From NCBI RefSeq assembly GCF_027257845.1, contig NZ_JAPVOT010000002.1, positions 346,372-410,371 on the forward strand: 64,000 nucleotides of DNA, read 5' to 3'. Source of the DNA: Alteromonas sp. BMJM2 (lineage in GTDB: Bacteria > Pseudomonadota > Gammaproteobacteria > Enterobacterales > Alteromonadaceae). Made by a program: the position numbers and the translations under genes. Each line of letters starts with the position of its first letter. The first letter of the stretch is position 1. Positions 45,837-55,045 of the stretch are shown here, piece by piece. The notes under the pieces were generated by a model. That model was not told where the DNA came from. It saw only the letters and a list, made by a program, of their open reading frames with translations, and did not search any database.

Positions 45837-46385
45837 ATGTCTGAAGAAGAAATTAAAAAGAGATGGTACGTAGTACAAGCATTTTCTCAGTATGAAGCTC
45901 GAGTCAAGAAAACCCTTCTTGAATATATCAAAATGCACAACATGGAAGAGCACTTCGGCCAAATACTTGTGCCAACTGAAGAAGTTGTTGAAATGCGCGC
46001 TGGTCAAAAGCGTAAATCTGAACGCAAGTTTTATCCTGGTTACGTGCTAGTCGAAATGGCAATGAATGAAGATTCATGGCATTTAGTGAAAAGCGTTCCT
46101 CGCGTTCTTGGTTTTATTGGTGGCACTTCAGACCGTCCAATGCCAATTACTCCTAAGGAAGCCGATGCTATCTTAAACCGTCTTGAAGAGTCGGTAGATA
46201 AGCCTAAGCCGAAGACATTGTTTGAGCCGGGTGAAGTGGTACGCGTTACAGACGGTCCATTTGCCGACTTCAACGGTGTGGTAGAAGAAGTAGACTACGA
46301 AAAGAGCCGCGTAAAAGTATCGGTACTTATCTTTGGTCGTTCTACGCCGGTCGACCTAGAATTTGGTCAGGTAGAGAAAGGTTAG
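45837..46385 (+). CDS. nusG: Transcription termination/antitermination protein NusG
   Basis: 182 residues. NGN domain ([48 protein letters not shown]) and C-terminal KOW domain ([40 protein letters not shown]). It binds RNA polymerase and couples it to Rho or the ribosome. Ends in a strong terminator, so unlike many relatives it is not read through directly into rplK. Confidence 0.97.
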   Translation: MSEEEIKKRWYVVQAFSQYEARVKKTLLEYIKMHNMEEHFGQILVPTEEVVEMRAGQKRKSERKFYPGYVLVEMAMNEDSWHLVKSVPRVLGFIGGTSDRPMPITPKEADAILNRLEESVDKPKPKTLFEPGEVVRVTDGPFADFNGVVEEVDYEKSRVKVSVLIFGRSTPVDLEFGQVEKG

Positions 46386-46403
46386 TCACAAGACATATCA
46401 TGT

Positions 46404-46432
46404 AAAGCCCGCTTTTAGCGGGCTTTTTTTTT
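46404..46432 (+). terminator. Terminator after nusG
   Basis: AAAGCCCGC, TTTTA, GCGGGCTTT with nine T in a row. It separates secE-nusG from the inserted signalling genes. Confidence 0.93.
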
Positions 46433-46444
46433 GCCGCTTTTTAT

Positions 46445-46473
46445 TTGCACACTGCAACAATTTCACCTAATAC
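46445..46473 (+). promoter_or_regulatory. Candidate promoter of the inserted signalling pair
   Basis: TTGCAC (46445-46450), 17-bp spacer, TAATAC (46468-46473). Predicted transcription start near 46480, which lies after the upstream TTG at 46431. Confidence 0.5.
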
Positions 46474-46505
46474 TAAAGTATAGTAACAGCAAAGGGGACT
46501 TCGCT

Positions 46506-47033
46506 ATCGATACTTTAGAGCAGCGCATCGAATGTAAAGAGATTGACATCGATGCAGCATCATTTTATCAAACCATCCTGTTAGAACTTGAAACCTTAAT
46601 GGAAGATGTTATTGGTACAGAGGAGTCGAAAGGCTTCGTAGGGATGGTTGCCGACCATGTTGGAGCGATGTTTCATGAGAAATATAAGACCCATCTAGGT
46701 GATAAGAAAATGTCTCCTGAAGTCATCGCGCAGGTACTCGTTGATTTAAAACGGCGAATAGGAGGCAAGTTTAGTGTTTCTGCTATTACTCCAGATACTA
46801 TCGTTTTACAAAATTCGCGATGCCCTTTTGGAATAAACGTTGTGGGCAAGCAACCTCTTTGTCATATGACTGCAAACGTATTCGGCAAAATAGTCTCATC
46901 AGAGAATGGATATGCCGCGGTAGAATTAAATAAGACAATCGCAAATGGAGATGGACATTGCCATGTTGTAGTACATCTTAAGCCACAACAAAACCAAAAG
47001 GATGTTGCTCATGAGTACTTCGGCGTCCAGTAG
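46506..47033 (+). CDS. Methanogen output domain 1-type protein
   Basis: About 175 residues. The C-terminal 100 residues match the methanogen output domain 1 pattern: GGKFSVSAITPDTIVLQNSRCPFG, LCHMTANVFGKI and AVELNKTIANGDGHCHVVVHL, with three spaced cysteines. Function is unknown; in other proteins the domain follows sensory domains. No ATG, GTG or TTG fits: the only good ribosome site (AAAGGGGA, 46491-46498) is 7 bp before an ATC at 46506, given here as start; the frame is open back to TTG 46431 inside the nusG terminator. It overlaps the start of the diguanylate cyclase gene and is likely its partner. Confidence 0.6.
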   Translation: MDTLEQRIECKEIDIDAASFYQTILLELETLMEDVIGTEESKGFVGMVADHVGAMFHEKYKTHLGDKKMSPEVIAQVLVDLKRRIGGKFSVSAITPDTIVLQNSRCPFGINVVGKQPLCHMTANVFGKIVSSENGYAAVELNKTIANGDGHCHVVVHLKPQQNQKDVAHEYFGVQ

Positions 47034-48000
47034 CATAGGTGTCGAAAGTGCTAATCATCAACAGGCTGAAGTCAATGACCTAGGCATCACTGCTATACTA
47101 CAAAGTGTCACCGATGCTGCCCTCATCACAACGTTGAGTGGTAAGATCGTTGGGTTTAATCGTCGATTAAAAGAAATAGTGCCCAAAGTTAGTGATGCAC
47201 AAATTATAACAGATATTTTTGTCCTTTCTTCCAACTCCCTCAATGCAGCATGCTTAACGAAAGTAAGTGATATCGTAACGCGGCGCTCAGGTAGCTTTCC
47301 GATTCAAATGACAAAAATTGATGCTGACGATGGAAATAAAGCTTCTATCCCGAGTTTTGTCTCTACGATTAGAACGCCAGATACGGGTTTGCCCTCAGCA
47401 TTGCTGTATAAACTGGATGAGCATATTTTACGGTTTTCCACGCGGTTAAGGCAGATGCAAAATGCGAAGAAAGAGCACGCTAAATTTGCACGGCAGGCTA
47501 GTCTAGACGCTGTCATCGACCCACTGACAGGGCTAAAAAATCGACGCTTTGTGCAATCATTTATGGATTTGCAGTGGCATGGCCAATTTCGAAAAGCGGA
47601 AGATTCAGTATTAATCTTGTTCGATATCGATCACTTTAAGAAAATAAACGATACCTTCGGTCACCCAGTAGGCGATGAGGCGATAAGAGTATTTGCCAAT
47701 TGTTTATTGTCACAGGCCAGACCAACTGATGTGGTGGGCCGGTGGGGTGGTGAAGAGTTTGTAGTGTTACTGACCAACTGTGTTTCTGAACAGGCGCGTG
47801 TATATCTTGAACGTGTAATGACGCATATACGCTTACTGCGTATACCACACGAGAAAGGACACTTATCCATGACAGCAAGCGCAGGATACTGCGCGTTTTC
47901 CCAAGCGAAGAGTGTTGAACATTCCTTTACACAGGCAGACAAAGCGTTGTACGCGGCAAAGTCACATGGTAGAGATAGATATCAAAAAGCCACTGATTAA
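47011..48000 (+). CDS. GGDEF diguanylate cyclase
   Basis: 329 residues from ATG 47011 (AAAAGGA upstream; an ATG three codons earlier is weaker). An N-terminal PAS-like region (about 20-135) is followed by a short helix and a GGDEF domain. The active site is RWGGEEF (GGEEF at about 246-250), with DIDHFKKINDTFGHPVGD binding metal and an intact RPTD inhibitory site five residues before. It should make cyclic di-GMP from GTP with product inhibition. It overlaps the end of the preceding output-domain gene by 23 bp. The pair interrupts the usual nusG-rplK linkage. Confidence 0.9.
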   Translation: MSTSASSSIGVESANHQQAEVNDLGITAILQSVTDAALITTLSGKIVGFNRRLKEIVPKVSDAQIITDIFVLSSNSLNAACLTKVSDIVTRRSGSFPIQMTKIDADDGNKASIPSFVSTIRTPDTGLPSALLYKLDEHILRFSTRLRQMQNAKKEHAKFARQASLDAVIDPLTGLKNRRFVQSFMDLQWHGQFRKAEDSVLILFDIDHFKKINDTFGHPVGDEAIRVFANCLLSQARPTDVVGRWGGEEFVVLLTNCVSEQARVYLERVMTHIRLLRIPHEKGHLSMTASAGYCAFSQAKSVEHSFTQADKALYAAKSHGRDRYQKATD

Positions 48001-48071
48001 GATGAACGCACTGACTAATTTCCGCAAATCAACCATACGACCTTTCACTTTCAAACTTTTAAGCCCGATTT

Positions 48072-48090
48072 ACGATTAAGATCGTTTTTT
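48072..48090 (+). terminator. Weak hairpin terminator after the GGDEF gene
   Basis: ACGAT, TAAG, ATCGT with T6; only a 5-bp stem, possibly extended by outer AAGCCC/GGGCTT arms at 48061-48066 and 48101-48106. Confidence 0.4.
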
Positions 48091-48104
48091 AATCACGTTT
48101 GGGC

Positions 48105-48133
48105 TTGCATAGCAATTAATCAACCCTTATAAT
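48105..48133 (+). promoter_or_regulatory. rplK promoter
   Basis: TTGCAT (48105-48110), 17-bp spacer, perfect TATAAT (48128-48133) and GCGCGCCC discriminator. Strong, and typical of growth-rate-controlled ribosomal promoters; needed because the nusG terminator and inserted genes cut off upstream transcription. Confidence 0.85.
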
Positions 48134-48223
48134 GCGCGCCCTTTTAAACGGAAACGGGAAGCCAATTGAGCAAATATTCTCTGTATTTGCGAGGCGTTAG
48201 ACCCAAACAAGAGAGCATTTAAA

Positions 48224-48652
48224 ATGGCTAAAAAAGTAAGCGGTATTATCAAGCTTCAGGTTGCAGCAGGCGCTGCTAACCCAAGTCCACCAGTTGGTCC
48301 TGCACTAGGTCAACACGGTGTGAACATCATGGAATTCTGTAAGGCTTTCAATGCAAAGACTGACAGCCTAGAGAAAGGTGCTCCTGTACCAGTAGAAATT
48401 ACTGTATATGAAGACCGTTCTTTCACATTCGAAACGAAGACTCCTCCTGCGTCATACCTTCTTAAGAAGGCAGCTGGCATCAAGAGTGGTTCTGGCCGTC
48501 CTAACACTGAGAAAGTGGGTAAAGTAACTCGCGCTCAGTTAGAAGAGATTGCTAAAACTAAAGAGCCAGACTTAACAGCTGCTGATTTAGATGCAGCGGT
48601 ACGCACTATCGCGGGTTCTGCTCGCTCAATGGGCTTGAACGTAGAGGACTAA
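48224..48652 (+). CDS. rplK: 50S ribosomal protein L11
   Basis: 142 residues. [37 protein letters not shown] is the N-terminal signature; the C-terminal rRNA-binding domain contains [15 protein letters not shown]11 forms the GTPase-associated centre. rplA follows after 4 bp. Confidence 0.97.
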   Translation: MAKKVSGIIKLQVAAGAANPSPPVGPALGQHGVNIMEFCKAFNAKTDSLEKGAPVPVEITVYEDRSFTFETKTPPASYLLKKAAGIKSGSGRPNTEKVGKVTRAQLEEIAKTKEPDLTAADLDAAVRTIAGSARSMGLNVED

Positions 48653-48656
48653 TCGA

Positions 48657-49352
48657 ATGGCTAAATTAACAAAACGCGCTCGTCTAGTACGTGACAAAGT
48701 TGACTCGACTAAAGAGTATGAAATCAACGAAGCAGTTGCACTTCTCAAAGAATTAGCAACAGCTAAGTTCGCTGAGAGCGTAGACGTTGCTGTAAACCTT
48801 GGTATTGACGCTAAGAAATCAGACCAGAACGTTCGTGGTGCGACTGTACTACCTAACGGAACTGGTAAAGACGTTCGCGTTGCAGTATTTACTCAAGGTG
48901 CAAACGCAGACGCAGCGAAAGAAGCCGGTGCTGATATCGTTGGAATGGAAGACTTAGCTGAACAAGTTAAGAAAGGCGAAATGAATTTTGACGTAGTAGT
49001 TGCTAGCCCAGACGCGATGCGTGTTGTTGGTCAACTAGGTCAAATCTTAGGTCCACGTGGCCTAATGCCTAACCCTAAAACAGGTACAGTAACGCCAGAT
49101 GTTGCTACAGCTGTTAAAAATGCAAAAGCTGGTCAGGTTCGCTACCGCAATGATAAAAACGGTATCATCCACGCTAGCTTAGGTAAGATTGCATTTGAAT
49201 CTAACCAAATTCAAGAAAACCTAGAAGCGCTACTAGAAGCATTGAAGAAAGCTAAGCCTTCTTCTGCTAAAGGTGTGTATATCCAGAAGATCAGCCTAAG
49301 CACCACAATGGGTGCTGGTATATCTCTTGATAAGGCTTCTGTAGGTCTATAA
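48657..49352 (+). CDS. rplA: 50S ribosomal protein L1
   Basis: 231 residues with the L1 signature [19 protein letters not shown] and [17 protein letters not shown]. It binds the L1 stalk of 23S rRNA and in many bacteria represses its own operon. Last gene of the rplK-rplA unit before the rplJ leader. Confidence 0.97.
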   Translation: MAKLTKRARLVRDKVDSTKEYEINEAVALLKELATAKFAESVDVAVNLGIDAKKSDQNVRGATVLPNGTGKDVRVAVFTQGANADAAKEAGADIVGMEDLAEQVKKGEMNFDVVVASPDAMRVVGQLGQILGPRGLMPNPKTGTVTPDVATAVKNAKAGQVRYRNDKNGIIHASLGKIAFESNQIQENLEALLEALKKAKPSSAKGVYIQKISLSTTMGAGISLDKASVGL

Positions 49353-49424
49353 TTTCGTCGAGCTCAGGCTCATCGAAATCTCTTAAAGGTTATGGGTTGG
49401 AGTTGTGTACATAGCAGTGCTAGT

Positions 49425-49640
49425 AAACAACTCCCGTCCAAGACCGCAGGTGCGGTGTGGTGAAAGAAGTAAGAGAGCTTTCACAGTCAACATACTGCTT
49501 AATAGAACAACCTGCGCAGACGGTGGTTTGACTCAGACTCTCTGGGATAACAAACACCGTAGAGCGGTACCAAATATGATGTTTGGTATCAATCTGTGAA
49601 CCCTGACGGCGATGATAGGTAACTATTAACAATGTCAGAT
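49425..49640 (+). ncRNA. L10 leader (rplJ autoregulatory mRNA element)
   Basis: The 305-bp gap before rplJ has no gene but holds conserved L10-leader elements, including CCTGCGCAGACGGTGG and several short hairpins (for example ACCAAATATGATGTTTGGT). In enterobacteria the L10(L12)4 complex binds such a leader to repress rplJL. Boundaries are approximate. Confidence 0.75.
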
Positions 49641-49657
49641 ACAAAGAGGTGAACTCA

Positions 49658-50176
49658 GTGGCACTAGGTTTAGCAGCAAAGAAAGAGATCGTAGCAGAGG
49701 TATCTGAAGTTGCGTCTCGCGCTCTATCCGTTGCCGTCGCTGAATACCGTGGGATGGAAGTTGCAGAACTGACTGCCCTTCGCATTAAAGCTCGTGAGCA
49801 AGGCGTATACCTAAAGGTTGTACGTAACACACTAGCTAAACGTGCATTGGCAGACAGCAAATTTGCAGACTTGGAAAGCGCCCTTACAGGTCCGCTTATC
49901 TATGGTTTCTCTATCGACGCACCAGGCGGTGCGGCTCGTCTTTTTAAAGACTTCGGTAAGACTAACGATAAGCTTAACGTAACAGCACTTTCAATTGGTA
50001 GTGGTTTACTAGGTCCAGAGAAATTGGACGCAGTTGCTTCACTTCCAACTCGCGACGAAGCGCTTGCAAGACTACTTGCAACCTTCAAAGCACCAGTTGG
50101 GAAATTCGTTCAAACAATCAACGAAGTTCCTGGCAAGTTTGTGCGCGTATTGGCGGCGATCAAAGACGAGAAGTAA
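49658..50176 (+). CDS. rplJ: 50S ribosomal protein L10
   Basis: 172 residues from GTG 49658 with AGAGGTG at good spacing (protein starts [15 protein letters not shown]). [37 protein letters not shown] is the family block. It anchors L7/L12 dimers on the ribosome and autoregulates through the leader before it. Confidence 0.96.
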   Translation: MALGLAAKKEIVAEVSEVASRALSVAVAEYRGMEVAELTALRIKAREQGVYLKVVRNTLAKRALADSKFADLESALTGPLIYGFSIDAPGGAARLFKDFGKTNDKLNVTALSIGSGLLGPEKLDAVASLPTRDEALARLLATFKAPVGKFVQTINEVPGKFVRVLAAIKDEK

Positions 50177-50233
50177 TTTTCGTTTTTGGCATATTGATTT
50201 TTTTAACATTAAAAACCCAGGAGTTTAGAGAAC

Positions 50234-50608
50234 ATGGCTCTAACTAAAGAAGATATTTTAAACGCGATTGCTGAAATGCCAGTTATGGAATTGGTTGAGC
50301 TAATCGAAGCAGCTGAAGAAAAATTCAACGTATCTGCTGCAGCTGTTGCTGTTGCTGGTCCTGCTGCAGGCGGTGAAGCTGCTGCTGTTGAAGAAAAAAC
50401 TGAATTTGACGTTGTAATGACTTCATTCGGTGGCAACAAAGTTGCAGTTATCAAAGCAGTTCGCGGCGCGACTGGCCTAGGTCTTAAAGAAGCTAAAGAA
50501 GTAGTTGAATCTGCTCCTAAAGCTATCAAAGAAGGCGTAAGCAAAGAAGAAGCTGAAGAGCTTAAAGCGACTCTAACTGAAGCTGGCGCTGAAGTTGAAA
50601 TCAAGTAA
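50234..50608 (+). CDS. rplL: 50S ribosomal protein L7/L12
   Basis: 124 residues: N-terminal dimerisation helix ([26 protein letters not shown]), Ala-rich hinge (about 35-52) and C-terminal domain [24 protein letters not shown]. Recruits translation factors. Very codon-biased, as expected for a highly expressed gene. Confidence 0.97.
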   Translation: MALTKEDILNAIAEMPVMELVELIEAAEEKFNVSAAAVAVAGPAAGGEAAAVEEKTEFDVVMTSFGGNKVAVIKAVRGATGLGLKEAKEVVESAPKAIKEGVSKEEAEELKATLTEAGAEVEIK

Positions 50609-50641
50609 TCTGATTTAATCAGATTATTTGCCTGAGACGGC

Positions 50642-50675
50642 AAGGCTGGTGGTTTTTTAAACCACCAGCCTTTTT
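50642..50675 (+). terminator. Strong terminator or attenuator between rplL and rpoB
   Basis: AAGGCTGGTGGTTT, TTT, AAACCACCAGCCTT, then T-run: a perfect 14-bp stem. In enterobacteria a partial attenuator lies here; this one looks strong. The 260 bp after it, to rpoB, are AT-rich and show no gene or clear promoter. Confidence 0.88.
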
Positions 50676-50935
50676 GCGCTGTAAAATGTGTAGAATACAA
50701 CCCTGATCTACATTGTATTAAGCGCAATTCGGACAAGACTAATAAAAAGCATAAAAATCCAACAACTTAACTAATAATTGGTTAAAAATTGTTGTATGCT
50801 GGTTAACTTGCCCGAATTAGGGGTGTGGAAGTTTGTTGCTTATTGCGCCATTTGAAACGCAGCTTTTAGCCCAAAGCACGCGTTTTAAAGCATTTAGCAG
50901 CAGGTTGGGTCATAAATCAGCAGGCTGAGGAACCC

Positions 50936-53900
50936 ATGGTTTACTCTTATAGCGAAAAGAAACGTATCCGTAAGGATTTTGGCAAACGCCCACAGGTATT
51001 GGAAATTCCATACCTTCTTTCAATTCAGCTTGATTCTTTCAAAAAGTTTATTGAGATCGACGCCGATGCTCAGTACGGCTTGGAAGCAGCATTTCGTTCC
51101 GTTTTTCCAATTAAAAGTTACTCAGGTAATTCAGAGCTTCAATATGTAAGCTATCGCCTGGGAGAGCCAGTTTTTGATGTTAAAGAATGTCAAATTCGCG
51201 GCGTAACTTTCTCTGCTCCGTTAAGAGTAAAACTACGGTTAGTATTGTTTGACAAAGACGCAGCCCCAGGTACCGTAAAAGACATTAAAGAACAAGAAGT
51301 GTACATGGGAGAAATCCCATTGATGACAGAGAACGGTACGTTCGTTATCAATGGAACAGAGCGTGTAATAGTGTCACAGCTACACCGCTCACCTGGTGTG
51401 TTTTTCGATCACGATAAAGGCAAGACTCACTCGTCTGGTAAAGTGCTTTATAATGCACGTGTAATTCCATACCGTGGTTCTTGGTTAGACTTTGAGTTTG
51501 ACCCTAAAGATAATTTGTTTGTGCGAATCGACCGTCGTCGTAAATTGCCTGCAACAATTATCTTACGTGCATTGGAAATGACGTCAGAAGAAATTTTAGA
51601 TACTTTCTTCGAAAAAGTTAACGTTCGCATCGACAAAGACCGTCTGATGATGGAAGTTAAACCCGATCGCCTTCGTGGTGAGACGGCTGCTTTCGATATC
51701 ATTGATGGTGATGGTAATGTGGTTGTTGAAACTGGTCGTCGTATCTCTGCGCGTCACACACGTGCACTTGAGAAGTCTGGTTTAACAGAGCTAGAAGTAC
51801 CTGCCGATTATTTAATTGGTCGTGTATTCGCTGCCACTTATGTAAACGAAGACACCGGTGAAGTTATTGTAAGTGCGAACGATGAACTTGCACTTGAGAA
51901 TTTGGCTGAGCTAAGTCAAGCCGGTATTAAAGAATTCGAAACGCTTTACATCAACGAACTTGATCACGGCTCATACATTTCAGATACGCTACGTATAGAT
52001 TCTTCAACAAATCGCCTAGAAGCGCTTGTTGAAATCTATCGTATGATGCGTCCTGGTGAGCCGCCAACAAAAGACGCTGCAGAAACGTTATTTGAAAACT
52101 TGTTCTTCTCTGAAGAACGTTACGATCTTTCTTCTGTTGGTCGTATGAAGTTTAACCGTCGCTTAGGCCGCGAAGAACTAATTGGTTCTGGTACGCTTGA
52201 CAAAGAAGACATTGTTTCTGTAATGAAGCAGTTAATTACCATCCGTGACGGTAAAGATGAAGTTGATGATATCGATCACCTTGGTAACCGCCGTATTCGT
52301 TCAGTGGGTGAAATGGCAGAAAACCAATTCCGCGTTGGTTTAGTTCGTGTAGAACGTGCTGTTAAAGAACGCTTAAGCCTAGGTGACCTTGACAACATCA
52401 TGCCTCAAGACCTTATTAACGCTAAGCCTATTTCGGCTGCGGTTAAAGAGTTTTTCGGCTCATCACAGCTATCTCAGTTCATGGACCAAAACAACCCACT
52501 TTCAGAAGTAACGCATAAGCGTCGTATTTCTGCATTGGGTCCAGGTGGTCTTACTCGTGAACGAGCAGGCTTTGAGGTTCGAGACGTACACCCGACTCAC
52601 TATGGTCGCTTGTGTCCAATCGAAACACCGGAAGGTCCGAACATCGGTCTAATTAACTCATTGGCGAGCTTTGCGCGCACCAATGATTTTGGTTTCCTTG
52701 AAACACCATTCCGTCGCATTGTTGATGGCGTTGTAGGCGAGGAAATCGATTATTTATCTGCGATTGAAGAAGGCCAATTCGCTATTGCTCAGGCAAACAT
52801 TGCGCTGACAGAAAATGGTGAACTGGTAGACGACCTTATTCCATGTCGTCACCGTGGTGAAACAACCTTGATGCCTAAAGAAGACATCAAATACATGGAT
52901 GTTTCTCCGCAGCAGATCGTTTCAATTGCAGCAAGCATTATTCCATTCCTTGAACACGATGATGCAAACCGTGCACTTATGGGTGCCAACATGCAACGTC
53001 AGGCTGTTCCAACACTTCGCGCCGATAAGCCGTTAGTTGGTACAGGTATGGAAAGAACTATCGCCGTTGATTCTGGCGTAACGGTAGTTGCTAAACGCGG
53101 TGGTACGGTAGATTACGTAGATGCGAGTCGCATCGTAATCAAAGTAGCTGAAGACGAAATGCTTCCTGGTGAAGCAGGTATCGACATCTACAACCTAACC
53201 AAATATACCCGTTCTAACCAGAACACCTGTATCAATCAGCGACCTACTTGTAGTGTGGGTGACCCAATTGTTACTGGTGACGTGCTAGCCGATGGTCCTT
53301 CGACAGACCTTGGTGATCTTGCGCTTGGTCAGAACATGCGTATCGCGTTCATGCCGTGGAATGGTTACAACTTTGAGGATTCAATCCTTATTTCTGAGCG
53401 TGTAGCGCAGGAAGACCGCTTTACGACTATTCACATTCAAGAGCTAAGCTGTATTGCTCGTGACACCAAGCTTGGTCCAGAAGAAATTTCTTCTGATATT
53501 CCAAACGTGGGTGAGTCTGCATTAAGCAAGCTTGATGAATCAGGTGTTGTTTATATCGGTGCAGAAGTTAAAGGCGGTGACATTCTTGTAGGTAAAGTGA
53601 CGCCAAAAGGTGAAACTCAGCTTACGCCGGAAGAGAAACTGTTAAGAGCCATCTTTGGTGAAAAAGCGTCTGACGTAAAAGATACGTCACTACGTGTGCC
53701 TAACTCTGTTCACGGTACGGTTATCGACGTTCAAGTCTTTACTCGTGACGGCGTAGAGAAAGACAAGCGCGCGCTTGAAATTGAAGATATGCAGCTTCGT
53801 CAAGTTAAGAAAGATCTTACTGACGAATTCGAAATCCTTGCGGATGGCATTTTTGCACGTGCTCAAACTGCACTTACGCGCGCCGGTGTTGAACAAGCTA

Positions 53901-54964
53901 AGCTTGACAGCCTGCCACGTGAAAAATGGTTTGAAATTGCACTGAACAGCGAAGACGTACAGTTAGAGCTAGACCAAATTGCTGAACAGCATGCTGAGAT
54001 CAAAGCTGACTTCGACAAGAAATTCGAAACTAAGCGTCGTAAGATTACGCAAGGCGATGATTTAGCGCCTGGTGTACTGAAGATTGTTAAGGTTTACCTA
54101 GCGGTTAAGCGCCACATCCAACCGGGTGATAAAATGGCGGGACGTCACGGTAACAAAGGTGTTATTTCTACTATTCAACCAGTAGAAGATATGCCATACG
54201 ATGAAAACGGTACGCCGGTAGACATCGTACTTAACCCTCTCGGTGTACCGTCTCGTATGAACATCGGTCAGATTCTTGAGACCCACTTGGGCATGGCTGC
54301 TCACGGTCTTGGGGTCAAAATTGATCGCATGATTAAAGAGCAGCGTGAGCTTGCCGAAATGCGTGATTTCTTGAAGAAAGTGTACGAACTAGGTGAAAAT
54401 CACCAGGTAGTAGACATTGATAGCTTCACAGATCACGAAGTTCGTCGTCTAGCTGAGAACCTTCGTAAAGGTGTACCAATTGCAACACCTGTGTTCGATG
54501 GTGCTCGCGAATCAGAAATCAAGGAAATGTTGAAGCTTGCTGATATTCCAGAAAGCGGTCAAATTACCTTGTTCGACGGTCGTACTGGTAACTCGTTTGA
54601 GCGACCTGTAACGGTTGGTTACATGTACATGCTGAAACTGAACCACTTAGTAGACGATAAGATGCACGCTCGTTCTACTGGTTCTTACAGCCTTGTTACA
54701 CAGCAACCTCTTGGTGGTAAAGCACAGTTTGGTGGCCAGCGCTTCGGTGAGATGGAAGTATGGGCACTTGAAGCATACGGTGCTGCATATACCCTTCAGG
54801 AAATGCTTACTGTTAAGTCGGATGACGTTAACGGTCGTACCAAAATGTACAAGAACATCGTCGATGGCGACCACAGAATGGAGCCTGGCATGCCAGAATC
54901 CTTCAACGTATTGCTTAAAGAAATTCGCTCGTTGGGTATCAACATCGAGCTTGAAGAAAAGTAA
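50936..54964 (+). CDS. rpoB: RNA polymerase beta subunit
   Basis: 1342 residues, the same length as in E. coli. ATG at 50936 follows GAGG and starts [18 protein letters not shown]. The rifampicin region (from about residue 508) has the sensitive sequence [26 protein letters not shown], with Asp517, His527 and Ser532 equivalent to E. coli 516, 526 and 531. It supplies half of the catalytic cleft. rpoC follows after 81 bp containing a GC-rich hairpin. Confidence 0.98.
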   Translation: MVYSYSEKKRIRKDFGKRPQVLEIPYLLSIQLDSFKKFIEIDADAQYGLEAAFRSVFPIKSYSGNSELQYVSYRLGEPVFDVKECQIRGVTFSAPLRVKLRLVLFDKDAAPGTVKDIKEQEVYMGEIPLMTENGTFVINGTERVIVSQLHRSPGVFFDHDKGKTHSSGKVLYNARVIPYRGSWLDFEFDPKDNLFVRIDRRRKLPATIILRALEMTSEEILDTFFEKVNVRIDKDRLMMEVKPDRLRGETAAFDIIDGDGNVVVETGRRISARHTRALEKSGLTELEVPADYLIGRVFAATYVNEDTGEVIVSANDELALENLAELSQAGIKEFETLYINELDHGSYISDTLRIDSSTNRLEALVEIYRMMRPGEPPTKDAAETLFENLFFSEERYDLSSVGRMKFNRRLGREELIGSGTLDKEDIVSVMKQLITIRDGKDEVDDIDHLGNRRIRSVGEMAENQFRVGLVRVERAVKERLSLGDLDNIMPQDLINAKPISAAVKEFFGSSQLSQFMDQNNPLSEVTHKRRISALGPGGLTRERAGFEVRDVHPTHYGRLCPIETPEGPNIGLINSLASFARTNDFGFLETPFRRIVDGVVGEEIDYLSAIEEGQFAIAQANIALTENGELVDDLIPCRHRGETTLMPKEDIKYMDVSPQQIVSIAASIIPFLEHDDANRALMGANMQRQAVPTLRADKPLVGTGMERTIAVDSGVTVVAKRGGTVDYVDASRIVIKVAEDEMLPGEAGIDIYNLTKYTRSNQNTCINQRPTCSVGDPIVTGDVLADGPSTDLGDLALGQNMRIAFMPWNGYNFEDSILISERVAQEDRFTTIHIQELSCIARDTKLGPEEISSDIPNVGESALSKLDESGVVYIGAEVKGGDILVGKVTPKGETQLTPEEKLLRAIFGEKASDVKDTSLRVPNSVHGTVIDVQVFTRDGVEKDKRALEIEDMQLRQVKKDLTDEFEILADGIFARAQTALTRAGVEQAKLDSLPREKWFEIALNSEDVQLELDQIAEQHAEIKADFDKKFETKRRKITQGDDLAPGVLKIVKVYLAVKRHIQPGDKMAGRHGNKGVISTIQPVEDMPYDENGTPVDIVLNPLGVPSRMNIGQILETHLGMAAHGLGVKIDRMIKEQRELAEMRDFLKKVYELGENHQVVDIDSFTDHEVRRLAENLRKGVPIATPVFDGARESEIKEMLKLADIPESGQITLFDGRTGNSFERPVTVGYMYMLKLNHLVDDKMHARSTGSYSLVTQQPLGGKAQFGGQRFGEMEVWALEAYGAAYTLQEMLTVKSDDVNGRTKMYKNIVDGDHRMEPGMPESFNVLLKEIRSLGINIELEEK

Positions 54965-54996
54965 TACGGCAATTGTCGCGTAATGTTATGAGATGG

Positions 54997-55014
54997 CCCG
55001 GCGCTTGCGCCGGG
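54997..55014 (+). other. Compact GC-rich hairpin between rpoB and rpoC
   Basis: CCCGGCGC, TT, GCGCCGGG: 8-bp stem with a minimal loop and no T-run, so not a terminator. It could stabilise mRNA or be a processing site. Confidence 0.6.
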
Positions 55015-55045
55015 TTCTAGAGACTGACTCCGCTGGGAGAGTAAT

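Noticed and set aside
50209..50736. 175-codon minus-strand frame opposite rplL
   Set aside because: Ala/Ser-rich product is the expected shadow of the alanine codons of L7/L12; no ribosome site and crosses the rplL terminator.
50761..50800. rpoB promoter with TTGGTT and TATGCT
   Set aside because: Spacing between the two boxes is only 11 bp; other pairings give over 20 bp, so no promoter could be supported.
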